Shown: piece after piece, positions 22,301 through 33,301 of the stretch
How positions within the stretch are numbered: the first letter of the stretch is position 1
Layout of the letters: the number at the start of each line of letters is the position of its first letter
Source: Corydoras sp. C115
Lineage: Eukaryota > Chordata > Actinopteri > Siluriformes > Callichthyidae
Assembly (NCBI GenBank): GCA_019802505.1
Contig: JAFMOC010000395.1
Span: 149,001 to 213,000 of the forward strand
DNA: 64,000 nt
Direction of reading: 5' to 3'
Notes under the pieces: model-generated
The model's database searches: none
Told to the model about the DNA's origin: nothing
What the model saw: the letters and a program-made list of their open reading frames with translations, nothing else
Made by a program: the position numbers and the translations under genes

Positions 22301-25300
22301 TTTACTCATTTTCACATATTTGTCAGATTGCCGAAGCTAAAACGATGTTTTTCTGTCATTTTGCAGACACTTTCATCAGAGGCTTTTTATAAGTATCACA
22401 GCGTGAGGGTTTGGGTCAGAGCAAAGGGTCAGCCATGATACAGAACCTTAGGGGTTTTGAAGGTTAAGAGCCTTGCTCAAGGATCCACAACTTTTCTGGT
22501 TTCAGGATTTGAACCCCCAACCAACAGATTCAGCACCAAAAGCAAAACCACTAAGCACCATGCAACAAGGGCGGCACAAGGGTGGCTTAGTGCTTTAGCA
22601 TGTTCGCCTCTCAGCGCTAGGGATTCCCGGTTCGAATCCCCATCTGGGTGGAGTTTCCATGTTCTCCCCGTGTACGCGTGGGTTTCCTCCGGGTTCCCAT
22701 ATAGAGTGTGTTTGTGTGAGTGAGTTTCCTCCCACAGTCTGGATGGGCAAAACATGGATCAAGGTCAAATGAGTTCTCCAAATTGCCCCATATAGAGTGT
22801 GTCTGTGAGTGAGTGTGTGCCCAGCGATAGGTTGGCGCCCTGTCCTGGATGTGTTCGCCCGGCGCCTGAGACATTCTCCCCTGGATGGGCATGGGGAACC
22901 CCTCCACCCCCCGCGACCCTAATAGAGGATAAAAGCGGAATATAATAAATGAATGAATGAATGAACATATTGACTAAAGGTAACTTTGTGCATGATCCGC
23001 CGCCTTGTTTCAGATTCTGAATGATCCAAAAGGAGGCTGTATATTTCAATGTAAAGATAAATACTTGCACGTGGTTTATGCAGTTAATGTAAACACCACT
23101 ACCTGGTATTATTTGGGGAACCCCACCGCGACCCTAATAGAAGATAAAGCAGATGAAAGGATGAACCATGCAACAAGTGAATAGTGAGCTTCTTTGGTTT
23201 TGTCCAGGAGTGAGCTTCATTGGTTTTGTCCACAATCTTAAATATGCAATCTTAAACACACCTTAAATCCACGTTTTTAGACTGAGGGAGGAGACCAGAG
23301 AACCCATAGAACTGTCACATGTCCAGGCATTCACACCATACACAGAAATACATCACAAGTCAAGACAATGATTCTTCTTTACATGAGGATAGAGTGAGCT
23401 GGCTAATGTGACTCACACAGATCCCACTTTCATCTCACAACCCTTAACTCTGTAATACGCAGGTAATCGGCGCCATGTTCCTTTTACACTTACTGTCTTA
23501 TGTGGCAGCGGTGACGGTCGACCCGGCTGATATCAACGTGCGCATGAAGAAGGACTACGCCAATCCGTTGCCGATTTTTGACAGGAACAAACAGCCTCAC
23601 GTAATACATAACCAGCACTGCGTCCTGTGTGAGATCGATGTGTATGTACAGCATTATTAAGGGTTTTAAACTCCTCATAAAAAAAGTTTAAAAAAAAAAA
23701 AAAGGTCACACCCTCTATTTGGTTGGACCGCCTTTAGCTTTGATTAGACACACATTCACCGTGACATCATTTTCACAAGCTTCTGCAACGGCACTAGATT
23801 TATTTCTGTCCAAAGTTGCATTAATTTCCTCCTAAAATCTGGAGATTTGGACTGCTGCACAAACTGTTCTCCAGCACCTCCCAAAGAATCTCAATGGGAT
23901 TCCGGTTTGGATCTGCAGAGAACCAGAAAACCTGAACCTTATCGAATACCTTTGGGATGAACAAGAATGATGTTTTCTTACAACAAGTTTCTTCAGGGCA
24001 TGGTGGCTTAGTGGTTTAGCACGTTCTCCTCTCAGCGCTAGGGATTTCCCGGTTCGAATCCCCATCTGGGTGGAGTTTCCATGTTCTCCCCGTGTCCGCG
24101 TGGGTTTCCTCCGGGTTCTCCCGTTTCCTCCCACAGTCCAAAAACATGGATCAAGTCAATGAGTTCTCCAAATTGCCCCATACAATGGACGAACTGAGGC
24201 AATACGCTTTATAAGAACATTCGAGATGATTGTTCTTCTTTGAAAGACAACAAATGTATATAATAATAATAATAAGGGCGGCACAGTGGCTTAGTGGTTG
24301 GCATGTTCTCCTCTCAGCACTAGGGATTCCCGGTTCAAATCCCCATCTGGGTGGAGTTTCCATGTACTCCCCGTGTCCGCGTGGGTTTCCTCCGGGTTCT
24401 CCGGTTTCCTCCCACAGTCCAAAAATATGGATCAAGTCAATTGAGTTCTCCAAATTGCCCCATATAGAGTGTGTGTGTGTGTGAGTAAGTGTGAGCCCAA
24501 CGATAGTTTGGCGCCCTGTCCTGGGTGGATCTGCCCAGCGCCCGAAACGTTCTCCCCTGGATGGGCATGGGGAACCCCACCGCGACCCTAATAGAGGATA
24601 AAGCGGAAGATAATGAATGAATGAATGAATGAATGAAGTTTCTTCAGGCTGACACACTCCAAAAGCTTGTAGAAAGCCTTTTCATAAGAATGAAAGCTTT
24701 ATTAATTGCAATTGGAGAAACAGCTTAAAATGGGTTGTCCTAAAAGCTCCTGTCTGTATAAAGTGTAGCTGCCTTAATACATTTGTCCATACAGTGTACT
24801 ATATGTTGTAATGAACCCTCTGTTTACACAGTAACCATAGTCACAACAGAAAGGAACCCAGCTTCCCGTTTGCAGTGTTGTAAACTGCTGGTTTTCTCTG
24901 CAGGGGCTCTAAAGTGAAACACTGTGGCAGATGCAATAAGTGCATCTCAGACTTTGACCATCACTGTAAATGGCTCAATAACTGTGTCGGCGGAAGGAAC
25001 TACTGGTAAATAATTATAAAATGCAGAACAAAAGAATCAATAGTTCTCCTTTTTGCTAATATAAGTTTATTGCGTTTGTGGTTTGTGGTGTTTCATGTTT
25101 TCGTTTTGCAGGCTTTTCTTCCTGACGGTGCTTCTGGCGCTTTTTGGGGTGCTTTTGCTCACCGGGGTCATCTTTTTCTTTTTGATCGAGCATTTTGTGA
25201 ATCCGGCCATTCTGCGCACAGCAGCGGCATTTCAGGGTGAGACACTAAGTCTAAATTCTAATTATCAGTACGAGTGTCAGGACATTATTGATGTTTCTCT

Positions 25301-28300
25301 GTCAACAATTGGAATTGTGGCATTAATCTTTTTGCTTTAGTGCAAAAAACTACTACAAAAAACTACAAAACTACTTTACTAATTTATATATATATATTAT
25401 ATATTACATTTACATTACATTTGGTCATTTATTGGACGCTTTTATCCAAAGCGACTTACAAGGTGAGCACAGGGTTCATCACAACATCCCTGGAGCAATG
25501 AGGGTTAAGGGTCTTGCTCAAGGACCCACATTGGTAACTTCAGTGGACCTGGGATTTGAACCCACAACCTTCAGATTGATAGTCCAACACCCTAACCACT
25601 GAGATACTGCGCCCTTATATATAATATATATTACAGGTGGCTTAGTGCTCAGCACGTTCTCCTCTCAGCGCTAGGGATTCCCGGTTCGAATCCCCATCTG
25701 GGTGGAGTTTCCATGTTCTCCCCGTGTCTGCGTGGGTTTCCTCCGGGTTCTCCGGTTTCATCCCACAGTCCAAAAACATGGATCAAGGCAATTGAATTCT
25801 CAAAATTGCCCCATATAGAGTGTGTTTGTGTGAGTGAGTGTGTGCCCAGCGATGGATTGGCGCCCTGTCCTGGGTCTATCTGCCCAGCGCCCGAGATGTT
25901 CTCCCCTGTATGGGCATGGGGAACCCCACTGCGACCCTAATAGAGGATAAAGCGGGAGATAGTGAATGAATGAATATATATAATATATATAATGTCAGAA
26001 GTCTGTGTGTGTTCTCTATACATGTGTCATTCTTTACACAGCTGTGAATGAGACCACGACCTGGTTGGCCTTCCTGCCTCTGGCGCCAGTCAGGACCCCC
26101 TCTATAAGTCTAATTCTCTTGGGCATAATCACGATCATCGTAACGCTCACGTCATGCTTACTACTGTGTCACCTTCTGTTCTTCCACATTTTTCTTTGTA
26201 AGTGTACACATTGGTTTATCTACATTTTTATTTACTTCACACTTAGTCTTCACTTTAAGATTCTCAATTTGTTCTTTTTATTTATCTGGCAGTATGGAGA
26301 GGCATGAGCAGCTTTGAGTTCATAATGCAGAAGCGGCAGTTACAGAGTGTCCAGCAGGAGGCAGCAGGGACCTCACAGTTATCCACTGATACAGATGTGA
26401 GTCAAATCTAAGATCTGCTAACTTCAGTGGATTTAAACCCCTAACCTTCAGACTAATAATCCCACATCCCTCTAACATCTGAGCTACCCTGCTCGAAATC
26501 TTTCCTCGTTTATTCTGAATTCATTTAAATCGATGTGATCTACAAACTGAAGAGTGTAAACCATATTAAGCTGTATTACACGTTTTTCTGCTCTCAGACC
26601 AGTGGACCCTTGAAACTGTCTGCTGACTGCATGGAGTCACTGTCCAGTACATCAAGGTATCCTTCAAAGTTAATTGTGTGCTAAAAGCTATTTGTTTTTG
26701 CTTCTTTTGACTGTTTTTGTTAGGGAAGATCAGCATATCTGATGTGGTGCAGTTCCACACTGGCTGCCCTCGCACGCCCCTCATTGGTCTGAAATTTAGT
26801 ATCTGTGCTTTAAACCAGTAGTATGTCTTTGGAATGTTGAAGGAACATGGAGTCCACACATGGAGGGCCCATGAATCAAATATTAAAACACAGTCTAATG
26901 CAACCACCTAGATGGATCATTGAATGGCGATAATAGAGACATAAGCAGGTTTATAACGGCGCTAACTTATTGTCGCTTTACCAGAAGCAGTGCGGGAAGG
27001 AGCGAACACAGTATATAACACCACCACAAGCTATAAAATAGGGGTGTATTCAACTACAGATTTTCGTAGTCGAAGCTGATTCGTCAGATTTTCCCTATAG
27101 TCGACTGATAGTCGAATCAGTTAAAATTTCACCACAAGATGGCGCTATAAGCATAGTTTTTAAAAAAGATTTTTTTAAATATATTTTACTTTTTTTTCTA
27201 ACAAAAGAAAACCTTTTTTTTGTTTTTCTTTTTTTTTCTAGAAATTATGATGATTTTATTTGACAAAAGGCTATATATATAACGAAAACAAAGACATTTC
27301 ATGTAAAAACTAATGCTTAGCAGCAGCCATGGGCGCCCCCATGTGGTCAAAATGGTACATTCGACTATGAGGTTCATAGTCGACTACGGTTCTCCGAATC
27401 GAATCGTCGAATCAGCGAATATTGCAGCTCACCCCTACTATAAAACTTAATATTTTGTTACGCAGTGCAGGCTACAGAGGTCAAACACCCACCGTCTGGA
27501 CAGCAGAAGTAAGTGAGGGCCACAGCGCCGAGACACGAAAACTGTAGAAGCTGAAGCAGTGAGTTTGAAGTGAAGTAAAAGTCGACCCTGAAGGAAAGGA
27601 GGCAGAAAAGTGAAGCGACAGATCAGACAGAATACTAACAATCTCACATTTTAAATATTATGTTCTGAGGTCCCAAGACAGAATTAACAGGTAGGTTGTG
27701 TCAGTGATGGCATCTAATATGTGCCAAATGTAATATGGTGGTCTTCCCTCTTTCTAACAGGAACAGTCAAAAGATGATGCCGAGAATAATGTCATAGTTG
27801 GTATGAAATGTGGATTCTCATTAATACTGTTCATTTTAACTGGTACTGTAAACATGCACAACTTAATTAACTGAATAAACTTAATTAATGGGCAACATCT
27901 TGATTGATTGAACACATTTTAGTGTCTTCAAATACCAGCACAGAGTACAGAACTCCATTCGGTTATCAGAGGCCATCTTTTCTGAGGTCAGCCAGCGTTA
28001 CACTTATTAAGCTGCTGCACTTAAATGGATGTGATGTTAAAATGTCTTTGTACTGCAGATGTCACAGATCTCTAAAGCTGACGCGGGGAATCGAGCTAAT
28101 GCATCCCTACAAATAATACCAGGTAGTGGTGTTTACATTAACTGCATAAACCATGTGCAAGTATTTATCTTTACACCGAAATATACAGCCTCCTTTTGGA
28201 TCATTCAGAATCTGAAACAAGGCGGTAGATCATGCGCAAAGTTACCTTTAGTCAATATGTTCATTTTTATAAATTAAGTAGAACGGAGGCTCCAAGCTGA

Positions 28301-29558
28301 ATGCCACAGATGAATTAAATCAAGAACCATGCATTTTGGACAACTGCATGCATCACACTTTGAAGAAATAGTATGGAGAACATGAAAGCAGGAACATAAT
28401 CGCATGCAGGGCAAATCATTGTTTCTGTTTGGAGTTTGTTATGTTCTCCCCATGTCTGGGTGAGCTTATCCTGTGAGTTTCAGTTTCCGCCCATGATCCA
28501 ATTCAGGCTCCAGCACTGCCATCATCAGATAAATAGTTAAAAAATAAAAAAATAAAAAAATAAATAGTTTACCTTTATTCTTCACTCATCATCTCATCTC
28601 ACATGTACCGTTTATATACATTTTATATGCTGCTATATTTTTATTCTATATTTATATCTATTGTATAATACTTTTTATATATAGTGTATATATATATTCT
28701 CACAATTATTTTATATACTGTATATACATATATTTACTACTTTACTATATAGTTAAAATATTTAATATTATATTTATATTTGAAGTATTATTATTATATT
28801 TCACATATCTATATACAGGTGGCTTAGTGGTTTAGCACGTTCTCCTCTCAGCACTAAGGACTCCCGGTTCGAATACCCATCTGGGTAGAGTTTCCATGTT
28901 CTCCCCGTGTCCGCGTGGGTTTCCTCCGGGTTCTCCGGTTTCCTCCCACAGTCCAAAAACATGGATCAAGTCAATTGAGTTCTCCAAATTGCCCCATATA
29001 GAGTGTGAGTGAGTGAGTGTGTGCCCAGCGATAGATTGCCGCACTGTCCTGTATCTGCCCTGCGCCCGAGACGTTCTCCCCTGGATGGGTATGGGGGAAC
29101 CCCCCCCCGCGACCCCAATATAGGATATAGCGGAAGATAATGAATGAATGAATGAACATATCTATATACTGTAATGAAAAAAAATTCTATTTTCTTTTTT
29201 AAAATTTAAATTTAAATGATAACTTTAAAATAACAGGGTGATCGAGGTCCGTGACCCATAATTTCGTTCTTATCTCATGTACCACATGTTATATTAGTGA
29301 TAATAAAATTTTCTTGAGTCTTGAACCTGCGAATGTGTAATGTGTGAGTTTTGTGTTTATATAACTTCAGTCTGTGGTGTTTCAGGTGCCGCTCCAGTCG
29401 CTCAGCGGGTGAGTGTGGGTCAGGTGAACAGGACTGAGCTCTGTTTAAAGCGCTGCCCGTCTGAGGGAGCCCCCGCCACTCAAAGCCAGCTCGGCTCCTC
29501 CATTTTGCACACAGATGATGATGATCACAGAAGGAAACGACATGAAGAAGAAGTGTGA
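19325..29558 (+). CDS. zdhhc11: ZDHHC11-like palmitoyltransferase
   Basis: A DHHC-family protein S-acyltransferase, a multi-pass enzyme of endomembranes. Exons: 19325-19333, 22003-22224, 23463-23641, 24904-25005, 25112-25236, 26042-26197, 26293-26396, 26598-26656, 27466-27508, 27761-27800, (27923-27986, 28059-28122 doubtful), 29386-29558. The first exon encodes only MTE. Exon 2 has the first membrane helix (VACLIYSYLAIVGFGVY), exon 3 the second plus VDPAD and CVLCEIDV, and exon 4 the cysteine-rich core with DHHC at residues 155-158 (FDHHCKWLNNCVG). Exons 5 and 6 carry helices three and four. Leaving out the two doubtful exons keeps the frame and gives 403 residues, close to the human ~412; including both breaks it. 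The C-terminus ends HRRKRHEEEV. The position between BRD9 and TPPP matches human ZDHHC11. Confidence 0.88.
19638..19877 (-). mobile_element. SINE A 3' half plus an inverted fragment
   Basis: The inverted 3' half (19638-19832) runs straight into a 44-bp plus-oriented piece (CCTGCCCAGCGATGGATTGG and following), a small rearranged copy in ZDHHC11 intron 1. Confidence 0.78.
20028..20378 (+). mobile_element. SINE A full length
   Basis: Complete copy in ZDHHC11 intron 1 with a GATAATTAATGAATGAATG tail. Confidence 0.9.
20391..20750 (+). mobile_element. SINE A full length
   Basis: Follows the previous copy after only 12 bp, in the same orientation, with a long (GAAT) tail. Confidence 0.88.
21176..21885 (-). 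mobile_element. two tandem SINE A copies at one target site
   Basis: Copies 21176-21527 and 21541-21885 in ZDHHC11 intron 1 are separated and flanked by three exact copies of AAGCATTCATTAT (21163-21175, 21528-21540, 21886-21898). The two share variants such as CATATTTTTGAACTG, so tandem duplication is likelier than two independent hits. Confidence 0.92.
22380..22556 (-). mobile_element. diverged family B SINE
   Basis: Inverted, with GGTTAAGAGCCTTGCTCAAG and GGATTTGAACCCCCAACC. It is older than the composite SINE inserted at its right edge. Confidence 0.65.
22570..23164 (+). mobile_element. chimeric SINE unit carrying an inverted copy of local ZDHHC11 sequence
   Basis: A 595-bp unit in ZDHHC11 intron 2 is bounded by one exact 13-bp TSD ACCATGCAACAAG (22557-22569, 23165-23177). 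In order: a SINE A body with internal scrambling (22570-22960); 154 bp that is the reverse complement of 28111-28264 (22961-23114); then a second SINE 3' end (GGGGAACCCCACCGCGACCC and tail). The single TSD implies one insertion event, or insertion of the 154 bp inside an existing SINE. Confidence 0.85.
23700..23970 (+). mobile_element. decayed Tc1-like transposon remnant
   Basis: Blocks such as CTTTAGCTTTGATTA, CCCAAAGAATCTCAATGGG and a reading NLIEYLWDE (resembling the conserved NPIEHLWD end of Tc1 transposases) follow an A-run just downstream of exon 3. No open frame remains. Confidence 0.45.
23998..24635 (+). mobile_element. chimeric SINE unit carrying a ~95-bp segment shared with 29.75 kb
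   Basis: In ZDHHC11 intron 3 a 5' SINE portion (23998-24180), a non-SINE segment (24181-24275) and a full SINE (24276-24635) lie between one exact 13-bp TSD AAGTTTCTTCAGG (23985-23997, 24636-24648). The middle segment matches 29754-29848, where it is also directly followed by a SINE head. Confidence 0.87.
25400..25613 (-). mobile_element. tRNA-derived SINE (family B)
   Basis: Near-complete inverted copy in ZDHHC11 intron 5, closely similar to 40434-40636. Confidence 0.8.
25636..25973 (+). mobile_element. SINE A, head truncated
   Basis: Starts GGTGGCTTAGTG, beside TATATAATATATAT flanks that also follow the tail and serve as the TSD. Confidence 0.85.
26410..26495 (-). mobile_element. family B SINE head fragment
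   Basis: Inverted head with CTAACCTTCAGACTAATAATCC and CTGAGCTACC, starting 14 bp after the exon 7 donor. Confidence 0.45.
27039..27437 (-). mobile_element. hAT MITE copy 4 (399 bp)
   Basis: The exact TSD CTATAAAA is at 27031-27038 and 27438-27445. Its right end is 28 bp from exon 9 of ZDHHC11, so it supplies or borders the branch-point region of that exon. Confidence 0.9.
28111..28264 (+). repeat. 154-bp segment, inverted duplicate of 22961-23114
   Basis: Includes the last 12 bases of candidate exon 12, its GT donor and following intron. About six mismatches separate it from the inverted copy in intron 2. The two arms flank exons 3-12. Confidence 0.92.
28430..28525 (+). mobile_element. old V-core SINE fragment
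   Basis: ATGTTCTCCCCATGTCTGGG followed by a degraded TTTCCGCCCATGATCC core. It is much more diverged than the family A copies. Sequence to 28800 is AT-rich and otherwise featureless. Confidence 0.45.
28817..29156 (+). mobile_element. SINE A, head truncated
   Basis: The TSD ACATATCTATATAC flanks it. It is in the last ZDHHC11 intron. Confidence 0.88.
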
Positions 29559-29654
29559 AAGCCTTCCGTGTCCTCAGCACTCCCAAATAACAGCAACAGT
29601 GTTAATTATTACCTTGTCATCAAAGGTAATAATTAAACCAGGTGTATGAATGAA

Positions 29655-29715
29655 CGTGGTAAAAAGGACAGGTCCCGGGAATCGAACCGGGGACCTTGAG
29701 GGGACCTTCCTTAAC
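29655..29715 (-). mobile_element. fragment of another tRNA-headed repeat
   Basis: On the minus strand GTGGTTAAGGAAGGTCCCC leads to GGTTCGATTCCCGGGACC, a box B-like T-arm. There is no full cloverleaf, so it is a repeat head rather than a tRNA gene. Confidence 0.4.
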
Positions 29716-29753
29716 CACAAGTCTGCAATTTATATGTGGTTCACATTGATACC

Positions 29754-30058
29754 ACACGATGGAGGAACTGAGGCAATACGCTCTATAAGAACATTCGAGA
29801 TGATTGTTCTTCATTGAAAGACAACAAATGTATAATAATAATAATAAGGGCGGCACGGTGGCTTAGTGGTTGGCATGTTCTCTCAGCACTAGGGATTCCT
29901 GGTTCGAATCCCAATCTGGGTGGAGTTTCCATGTTCTCCCCGTGTCCGCGTGGGTTTCCTCCGGGTTCTCCGGTTTCCTCCCACTGGATGGGCATGGGGA
30001 ACCCCCCCCCCGCGTGACCCTAATAGAGGATAAAGTGGAATATAATGAATGAATGAAA
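29754..30058 (+). mobile_element. short SINE A with the upstream segment shared with 24.2 kb
   Basis: About 95 bp of flank (29754-29848) matches the middle of the 23998-24635 composite. It is followed by a SINE copy lacking the region between CCTCCCACT and GGATGGGCATGG, a deletion shared with the copies at 30457 and 59077. Confidence 0.82.
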
Positions 30059-30130
30059 AATAATAAATAATAAAAGTCACTTGCACTTACCTGAAGGTGT
30101 TGTTGTATTACAGCCACTTGTTTAGAAGCA

Positions 30131-30664
30131 GTGGCACGGTGGCTTAGTGGTCAGTTCGAATCCCCATCTGGGTGGAGTTTCCATGTTCTCCCCGTGCCCG
30201 CGTGATGTTCCTCCGGGTTCTTCGGTTTCCTCCCACAGTCCAAAAACATGGATCAAGTCAATTGAGTTCTCCAAAATTGCTCCATATAGTGTGTCTGTGT
30301 GAGTGAGTGTGTGCCCAGCGATGGATTGGCACCCTGTCCTGGGAGTATCTGCCCAGCGCCCAAGACGTTCTCCCCTGGATGGGCATGGGGAACCCCACCG
30401 CGACCCTAATAGAGGATAAAGCAGGAGATAATGAATGAATGAATGAATAATAATAAGGGCACGGTGGCTTAGTGGTTGGCATGTTCTCCTCTCAGCACTA
30501 GCTATTCCCGTTTCGAATCCCCATCTGGGTGGAGTTTCCATGTTCTCCCCGTGTCTGCGTGAGGTTTCCTCCGGGTTCTCCGACTTCCTCCCACTGGATG
30601 GGCATGGGGAACCCCACCGCGGCCCTAATAGAGGATAAAGCGGGAGATAATGGATGAATGAATG
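30131..30664 (+). mobile_element. SINE A dimer (full + short form) with a single TSD
   Basis: The first copy (30131-30448) has a head deletion. An AATAATAAGG-type linker follows, then the short deleted form (30457-30664). The outer flanks share TGTTTAGAAGCA (30119-30130, 30663-30674). A near-identical second half with linker occurs at 59040-59281. Confidence 0.85.
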
Positions 30665-30899
30665 TTTAGAAGCATTTAACAATTTTTAAAAAACGTACAA
30701 TTATAAAGATTTCCTCGTAAATTGTTTCACGTTGAAGTTAAAGTACCTCACAACTAAACGCTACCTCGTTCGTTTGACGTACTGATTCAAATTTGGTATT
30801 TTTACGGCACACTTTAGAACACCGAGTTAATAATTTATTTAATGGTTTATTTAATGTGTAAAAAAAAAGCTAAATTAAATTGTATAAAACGAAGTCCAT

Positions 30900-31375
30900 T
30901 CGAGTCTTTGAGGAACTTTCTTGAACGAGCGACGACCGTTACGATTCATATCTGTGAGTCGATTCCCGTGGTGGATCAACTCGGTTGACTTCTCTAGCGG
31001 AGCGTCGTTTCCTGCTGGACAGCGCTGTGACGCCGCTTTCGCCCTTCCATCGATCGTCGCGTCACGTCTGCGAAGCCACGCGTGTTATTTTAAACCAGCA
31101 CTCCCTCCCTCCCACGGCGTGTGGAATCGATCCACGCAACGGCGTCGACGGCGCGAGGCCGTCACTTCGTCGTCGGGGCGACAGGTCGTCGGTTCGGAGT
31201 CGGTTCGCCGCTGGAGGCGCGCGCGCGCGGGGGTCGGGCGGTCCACGGCGCACGTTTCCACGGAGACCGGGTTCGAGTCCACGGCACGCGCACGGGACCG
31301 AACCTCGCAGGTGAGTCCGGCTGCAGGTCTGTGCGCGCGGGTGGCGTCGGGAGGGTGATGGAGCAACATAAACAT
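30900..31375 (+). promoter_or_regulatory. tppp: CpG-rich promoter and likely non-coding exon 1 of TPPP
   Basis: Strongly CpG-rich sequence with GGCGCGCGCGCG stretches contrasts with AT-rich surroundings. A good splice donor, CTCGCAG|GTGAGTCC, lies at 31310/31311 on the plus strand. Its position upstream of TPPP and downstream of ZDHHC11 suggests the TPPP CpG-island promoter. Long open frames here reflect base composition. Exon identity is inferred. Confidence 0.6.
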
Positions 31376-31610
31376 CCGGGAGATTATTATTTATATATAT
31401 ATTTTTTTTTGAAATCCTCCACCTAAAGCCAGAGTTTTACATTTAGTCGTGGGCTCGTGGCTCGCGCGTGTCTGGTGTTTCTGCGTCGTGGACGCGTGAC
31501 GTTTCCACGTTTTGACGTTTAGATCGGACGAGCGGCGCGTGCTATAAACAACAGCGCCGATCCGACGCGCGTGGACACGAGTTACGTAATCCTCCGGAGG
31601 GCTGCGCGAG

Positions 31611-31615
<5 letters not shown>

Positions 31616-31666
<51 letters not shown>
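31616..31666. repeat. (CA)n microsatellite
   Basis: An uninterrupted CA run directly after the CpG-rich region. Confidence 0.95.
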
Positions 31667-31827
31667 GATGTCTGATCAACAACGCGATTAGAATGTAATT
31701 AAAACGTTAAATTTCCTGCACGTCAAACGACTTCCGCCGATTACCCGATTAATACACATCTGATCTGAGCTCCAATCGACCGCTGCAACGCATTTAGCTT
31801 TGTCTAAATTGCCCCCCGCAGTTTATT

Positions 31828-32336
31828 TAATTCATTCATTCATTATCTCCCGCTTTATTCTCTATTAGGGTCGTGGGGGGGTTCCCCATGCCCATCCAGG
31901 GGAGAACGTCTCGGGCGCTGGGCAGATAGACCCAGGACAGGGCGCCAATCCATCGCTGGGCACACACTCACTCACACACACACACTCTCTATGGGGCAAT
32001 TTTGGAGAACTCAATCGACTTGATCCATGTTTTTGGACTGTGGGAGGAAACCGGAGAACCCGGAGGAAACCCACGCGGACACGGGGAGAACATGGAAACT
32101 CCACCCAGATGGCGATTCGAACCGGGAATCCCTAACACTGAGAGGAGAACATGCCAACCACTAAGCCACCTTGCCGCAGGAAGTTTTCCTGACTTCTAAT
32201 TCATTCATTTCATTATCTTCCTGCTTCATCCTCTATTAGGGTCGCGGTGGGGGGGGGGGGTTCCCCATGCCCATCCAGGGGAGAACGTCTCGGGCGCTTG
32301 CAGATACACCCAGGACAGGGCGCCAATCTATCGCTG

Positions 32337-32369
<33 letters not shown>

Positions 32370-32852
32370 TATTGGGCAATTTAGAGAACTCAATTGACTT
32401 GATCCGGAGAACCCGGAGGAAACCCACGCGGACACGGGGAGAACATGGAAACTCCACCCTGATGGGGATTGGAACTGGGAATCCCTAGTGCTGAGAGGAG
32501 AACATGCTCAACCACTAAGCCATTCATTCTCATTCATTATCTTCCGCTTTATCCTCTATTAGGTCTCCCATGCCCATCCAGGGGAGAACGTCTCGGGCAG
32601 ATACACCCAGAACAGGGCGCCAATCCATCGCTGGGCACACACTCACTCACTCACACACACTCTATATGGGGCAATTTAGAGAACTCAATTAACTTGATCC
32701 ATGTTTTTGGACTGTGGGAGGAAAGCGGAGAACCCGGAGGAAACCCACGCCGACACGGGGAGAACATGGAAACTCCACCCAGATGGGGATTCCAACCGGG
32801 AATCCCTACGCTGAGAGGAGAACATGCTCAACACTAAGCCACCGTGCCGCCT
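31828..32852 (-). mobile_element. array of three inverted SINE A copies
   Basis: Copies 31828-32178, 32198-32521 and 32524-32852 lie in TPPP intron 1. The first two are joined by the reverse complement of the linker seen at 2203-2228. The second has a CA expansion (32338-32367) and lost part of its core. Confidence 0.87.
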
Positions 32853-33301
32853 GGAATAAAACAAATCAATGTAAAGGCAGTTTAAGGATCAGGACTGCTG
32901 TGTTGTGTGTGTGATTGAGGATCCACCCTGTTGCACCTTTAACTGCTGACAGCTTTCTGTAATGCAGGAACCTCGTTCACGTTTACAGCATGTTTTGAAC
33001 GGAGCTTCAGTTTGGTGAAAGCGAGCTCTTCATTCACACAGAGTCGTAGTTACTGACTGATTAACGGCTCTTATTGTGAAGGCTGCCGAGTCTGCATTCG
33101 CTCATAAGGAGCGACGGAGTGCTAAATTTACAGTCCATCATGAGACACTTGTTTTAAACTGATGCCAGGTCTGGATCTGTGCTTCATCTACAGCGCAGGT
33201 ATTTAACAAAACACCGCATTTCAGTTCCTCTCCGAGCGGCTGCCTTGAATTCAACACTGAACGCAAAGCAAGTTTATAATTAAACAACAATATGTGCAAC
33301 C

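Noticed and set aside
30921..31358. A 145-codon ORF and several overlapping ones
   Set aside because: Base composition of a CpG-rich region keeps many frames open. No domain is recognisable, and a splice donor cuts through it.
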